From assembly GCF_029910095.1 (NCBI RefSeq), contig NZ_CP094526.1:8322501-8386500 (forward strand): a stretch of DNA of 64,000 bases, in the 5' to 3' direction. This DNA comes from Bradyrhizobium sp. ISRA464. GTDB taxonomy: Bacteria; Pseudomonadota; Alphaproteobacteria; Rhizobiales; Xanthobacteraceae. Below, piece by piece: positions 60,983 to 64,000 of this stretch. A program made the position numbers and the translations under genes. The notes beneath the pieces are model-generated. The model made no database searches and was not told where the DNA came from. It saw only the letters and a list, made by a program, of their open reading frames with translations. The first letter of the stretch is position 1; every line of letters begins with the position of its first letter.

Positions 60983-61584
60983 CGGCCGTTCCAGAAGCGT
61001 TGCTGCCTGGCAGATAAACCCGCCGACCGCCGAAATATTTCGTTAGATCGATTCGGGTTGACGCGGGAGTCCGTGAGACTCCGGGGGCATGACGGCGATC
61101 GCCGCGGATTGCTGCGTCATTTTGACCTTGCCCGTGACTTTCGCTGGGGCGCCGGGGGCGTGTTCTCGTTTGGCCGCGAGCCGCCGGGCGGCCGCCAGCA
61201 CAGATGGACAGCGCCCGGTCACCTCATCTGCATCATGACGTCAGGATCGAGGAGTGCGGGTCCGTGCCACACGCGGCATCAGCTTTAGACCCGCAGCGCA
61301 ATTAAGATTGTTGACGAATTGAAACGTTCTGAAGCGTTCAGAAATCAATCGACAGGAATGACGCGAGCGCGAGCCTGGAATCGTCGCATCTTTGCAACGC
61401 CGCTTCGGCGCGTTCGACCATGAACATCCTTTAATTTGCGTCGCCGCGACTTCTCACGCCAGCTAAAGCGCGATGAGATTGCGTTGAATCGTCATCGCGC
61501 TTTGGCTTCCTGTTTGAGCATGATCTTTTCGGAAAACCGCTTCACACTTTTCCGGATCATGCTGTAGCGGACGCAAGGTGACCA
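60983..61584. other. Intergenic region
   Basis: About 600 bp between the LuxR gene and the split hydrolase. Apart from the double hairpin repeat at 61465-61562 no gene is supported. Confidence 0.5.
61465..61562. repeat. Double-hairpin intergenic repeat
   Basis: AAAGCGCGATGAGATT (61465-61480) pairs imperfectly with AATCGTCATCGCGCTTT (61487-61503). A second, longer hairpin is bounded by GCATGATC (61518-61525) and GATCATGC (61555-61562), enclosing TTTTCGGAAAACC. The whole unit is one I know as a frequent intergenic repeat of Bradyrhizobium and relatives. It ends 22 bp before the hydrolase start and could affect its expression. Confidence 0.65.
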
Positions 61585-62721
61585 ATGATCAGCCGCAGGG
61601 CGCTGTCCAGATTGTTGATGACGCTGGTCGGGCCGGCCTCGATGGCCGGCAGCGACGGGCTTGGGCTCGGCCGTTGCCGCGGAGCTTGTGCAAACGTCGA
61701 TCTGCCTTCGCTCGGCTATGACGCGTTCTGCCGGTCGTTCTTCGACATCGCCGCGAGCGGAAAGTTGAGGGCCGGCGCAACAGGCCCGGAAATTAGAAGG
61801 GAGATGAGATCGCTGTTCATGCAACGTCGTCTCTATCGCGCCTCCAGTGACGCGATGCTCGTCCTCTGGCGGAAGAGGCAGGATGCTTTTTCCGTCGTGA
61901 AGGTCGAGCTCACTCTGGAATGCGGATTGCCGGTGTGGGGATGCCTCGGAATTCCCGACGGCGAGATCAAGGGATTGATGCTGCTCGCTCACGGCATGGC
62001 TAGCACGCCGGAGCGGTGCTTCGTCGACGCGGATCCGGACTACATGAACGCCATCGGCAAGCAGCTGTGCCAGGATGGCTACGTCGTCTGGTGCCCGTAC
62101 ATCGTCCAGATCGGGAATCAGGAAAGCCAGAACAACATCGCCGCCATGCTGGCGTAGCACCGCATCTCCGCCCACAACGTGTCGTGCGCATCGATCGATG
62201 CCGGCGAAACTGTTTGCAGGAAGCTGACCGGACTGTCCGGTCTGAATGTCGGCGTCTACGGCGTTTCCTGGGGCGCGTTTCTGGCGCTTCATCTCGAGGC
62301 TGCGACCGGGCGCATGAGGCCGACCGTCGTCTCGGGATATATGCGCGACGAGACGAAGTTTCTGATGTCGCCGATCTTCAGCAAGAATCTCGGCATCGAG
62401 CTCGCGACATACATCCATTTCAGCAACAGCCGCGCCAAATATGTCGGAAGAGTGTTGGCGCACCTGATCTGTCCCTGTCCGCTCTTCATCGAGCTCGGAA
62501 ATCGCGACGTCGCAAACTCGATCGAGTATGGGAGAGACGAGAAGTTCGCGGAAATGCAGTCGGTGTACGCATCGTCCGGCCACGCGAATTTGATCGGCAT
62601 GACCATCTTCGATGGCGTGCATGAGGTGAACGGCAAGAGCGCCAGGCCGTGGCTGCAGGAGCGGCTGGCATCGCCCGCCTATCAAGCGACATCCCGCCTG
62701 AAGAACGCCATCGCCTTGTGA
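61585..62721 (+). pseudogene. Alpha/beta hydrolase interrupted by an in-frame amber codon
   Basis: One frame encodes about 378 residues but contains TAG at 62155-62157 (codon 191). Before it: a signal-like N-terminus, then GLPVWGCLGIPDGEIKGLML and LLAHGMASTPERC (oxyanion-hole region). After it, in the same frame: GVYGVSWGAFLALHLEAATG with the nucleophile elbow GVSWG, PLFIELGNRDVANS, then DGVHEVNG with the catalytic His. Only the one stop separates the halves, so the mutation is recent or is a sequencing error (CAG or TGG to TAG would do). The layout is of secreted esterase/peptidase-like hydrolases. Confidence 0.8.
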
Positions 62722-63217
62722 GACGTCGTAGCCGCGTCAGATCAGCTTCGATGCGCGTCAAACCGTGCCAAGCGCAAGAACGCGCCACGGCCGTGTTGTC
62801 CGACACCGCTCGGGGGCGCTACCTCGGTATGGTCGTCGTGACGCCTTGATGACAGCCTCATCCTGACATGCGCATGCAGCGCCGCCGCTTGCGAGGCCGG
62901 GAACGCGCCGAGCCGAAGCAGCAACTCGCGAGCATTTGAGTACAATCACGCTGACAGCCCCGTGCCGCTCGACGTGCCGGCCTGGCCAACGCGGTCTTAT
63001 TTGGCCCTGTTATTCCTGCATGGTTCGATCACCGAAGCTGCCGCGTCGCGAGCACAGATGCGGAACGAGGCAATCGGGTTACAGGATTGTCGGATGCGGA
63101 TTGGGCGCGTTATGATCCGCTGCAGCGCAGCCAGCCTATCCCCGACCTTCGCGTCCGAAGGAACTCGACCTCAACTCTGCTTCGTGAAAACCGCCGATAG
63201 CCGAAGGGTTCGACACC
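62722..63217. other. Intergenic region, no gene recognised
   Basis: Nearly 500 bp with only short, compositionally odd frames on either strand. It would hold the promoter of the adaptor gene at 63218; no operator-like dyad was noticed. Confidence 0.4.
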
Positions 63218-64000
63218 ATGAATGGTACGGAAAGAATGCGCGGTCGAACGGCAGGTCTTCTCGTATCGGCGGGATTGGTATTTGCGGGGGTATCGGCTGT
63301 TGATGCTCAGACGGCGCCGCCAGGGCCTCCCGCGGTGGGCGTGATCGAGGCGGTCAAGCGTCCCGTCACCGAGTCCAGCGAGTTTCTGGGACGAATAGAG
63401 GCGACCAACCGGGTGAATGTCGTCGCACGCGTCACCGCATTCCTGGAGAAGCGGAACTTCGCCGAAGGGGCCGAGGTCAAGTCCGGCGATCTCCTTTATC
63501 AACTCGAGCGCGGCCCGTTCGAGGCCGACCTGGCGTCGAAGAAGGCGCAGGTCGCACAATTGCAGGCGACGCTGGTCAACGCCAAGCTGACGACGGACCG
63601 CGCCAAGGCCCTGCTCGGCGGGCCCGCCGGCCAGCAATCGACCTACGATGCCGCCGTCGCCAACCAGCAGAGCCTCGAGGCGCAGGTGCAGGCCGCGCAG
63701 GCGCAGGTTGATCTGTCCCAGATCAATCTCGACTACACGGAGATTCATTCGCCGATCGACGGCAGGATCGGGCGCACCGCGGTGACCGAAGGCAACGTGG
63801 TGACGCCGAGCTCGGGAACATTGACAACGATCGTCAGCCAGGACCCGATGTATGTCACCTTCCCGGTGCCGGTGCGCGAGGCGCTGACTCTGCGCGCACG
63901 CTACGTGACGCGCGGCGGCTTCAATGCAGTCGTCATCCGACTACGCCTGCCGGACGGCCGGCTCTACGACAAGGTCGGCCAGCTGAATTTCGTCAACAAC
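63218..64000 (+). CDS. RND efflux periplasmic adaptor (membrane fusion) protein, partial at right edge
   Basis: Open from the ATG at 63218 to the window edge, 261 codons. A signal peptide (GLLVSAGLVFAGVSAVDA) leads to the first barrel/lipoyl half (VVARVTAFLEKRNFAEGAEV, KSGDLLYQLE), an alpha-hairpin with Gln/Ala-rich helices (KKAQVAQLQATLVNAKL, QQSLEAQVQAAQAQVDL), then the second lipoyl half (DYTEIHSPIDGRIGRTAVTE) and the start of the beta barrel. AcrA/MexA type. It would link an RND permease, presumably just beyond the edge, to an outer-membrane channel. GAAGGG is 11 nt upstream. Confidence 0.93.
   Translation, partial: MNGTERMRGRTAGLLVSAGLVFAGVSAVDAQTAPPGPPAVGVIEAVKRPVTESSEFLGRIEATNRVNVVARVTAFLEKRNFAEGAEVKSGDLLYQLERGPFEADLASKKAQVAQLQATLVNAKLTTDRAKALLGGPAGQQSTYDAAVANQQSLEAQVQAAQAQVDLSQINLDYTEIHSPIDGRIGRTAVTEGNVVTPSSGTLTTIVSQDPMYVTFPVPVREALTLRARYVTRGGFNAVVIRLRLPDGRLYDKVGQLNFVNN

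Noticed and set aside
59864-61288. 474-codon plus-strand frame
   Set aside because: Antisense to the LuxR regulator, whose HTH is clear.

Overview
The window reads as a chromosomal segment of a high-GC alphaproteobacterium, most likely Bradyrhizobium or a close relative (Nitrobacteraceae). This rests on the codon usage, a divergent ACC-deaminase/Lrp-regulator pair (acdS/acdR), a minCDE operon, a CycM-like membrane cytochrome c, an alphaproteobacterial type LexA box, and interspersed palindromic repeats of a kind common in Bradyrhizobium genomes. No rRNA, tRNA or CRISPR array was seen. The taxonomic call is an inference from gene style, not from a database search.

Layout. 1-3 kb: an overlapping minus-strand operon for a three-component molybdenum hydroxylase (cytochrome c, 2Fe-2S subunit, molybdopterin subunit cut by the left edge). 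3-18 kb: mostly housekeeping or metabolic genes: recQ, a SEC-C protein, a Baeyer-Villiger type monooxygenase, a metallophosphoesterase, a trypsin-like protease, acdS/acdR, a LysM protein, a frameshifted amidohydrolase, a sirtuin and a four-gene min operon. 18-30 kb: an RND pump permease without its adaptor, several small secreted or membrane peptides, a divergent NmrA/MarR pair, a Liv-type binding protein and an MMPL exporter preceded by a small membrane reading frame with no ordinary start codon.

30-52.6 kb is an accessory block with decaying genes and a strong respiration/copper theme: CycM-like cytochrome c, a Rieske pseudogene that has lost two ligand cysteines, a livF remnant, a UPF0182 giant membrane protein, an SbmA/BacA-like ABC transporter, an SH3 protein, cytochrome oxidase subunits II and I without subunit III, a CtaG-type assembly protein, Sco1, LemA, an SPW-repeat membrane protein, and then a CueR-controlled copper operon (CopZ, CopA, CueR, Met-rich secreted protein). 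It is followed by NrtS, a dehalogenase, a secreted thioredoxin with a frameshifted CcdA, and a decapitated MerR locus with a mer-like promoter. Sco1, the oxidase subunits and the copper exporter would plausibly act together in loading and protecting a copper oxidase.

52.6-57.2 kb holds two complete insertion sequences, an IS1182-type and an IS701-type element, each flanked by a CTAG duplication; between them lie two small genes and a threonine ammonia-lyase. The IS701-type transposase is split by a -1 shift at an A7 run. 57.2-64 kb returns to ordinary genes: DUF1697, a Lys/Ala-rich protein, a serine hydrolase, a LuxR regulator, an alpha/beta hydrolase interrupted by an amber codon, and the start of an RND adaptor gene that runs off the right edge. 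Six genes look broken (amidohydrolase, Rieske, livF, ccdA, merR, hydrolase), which fits a region in active turnover.
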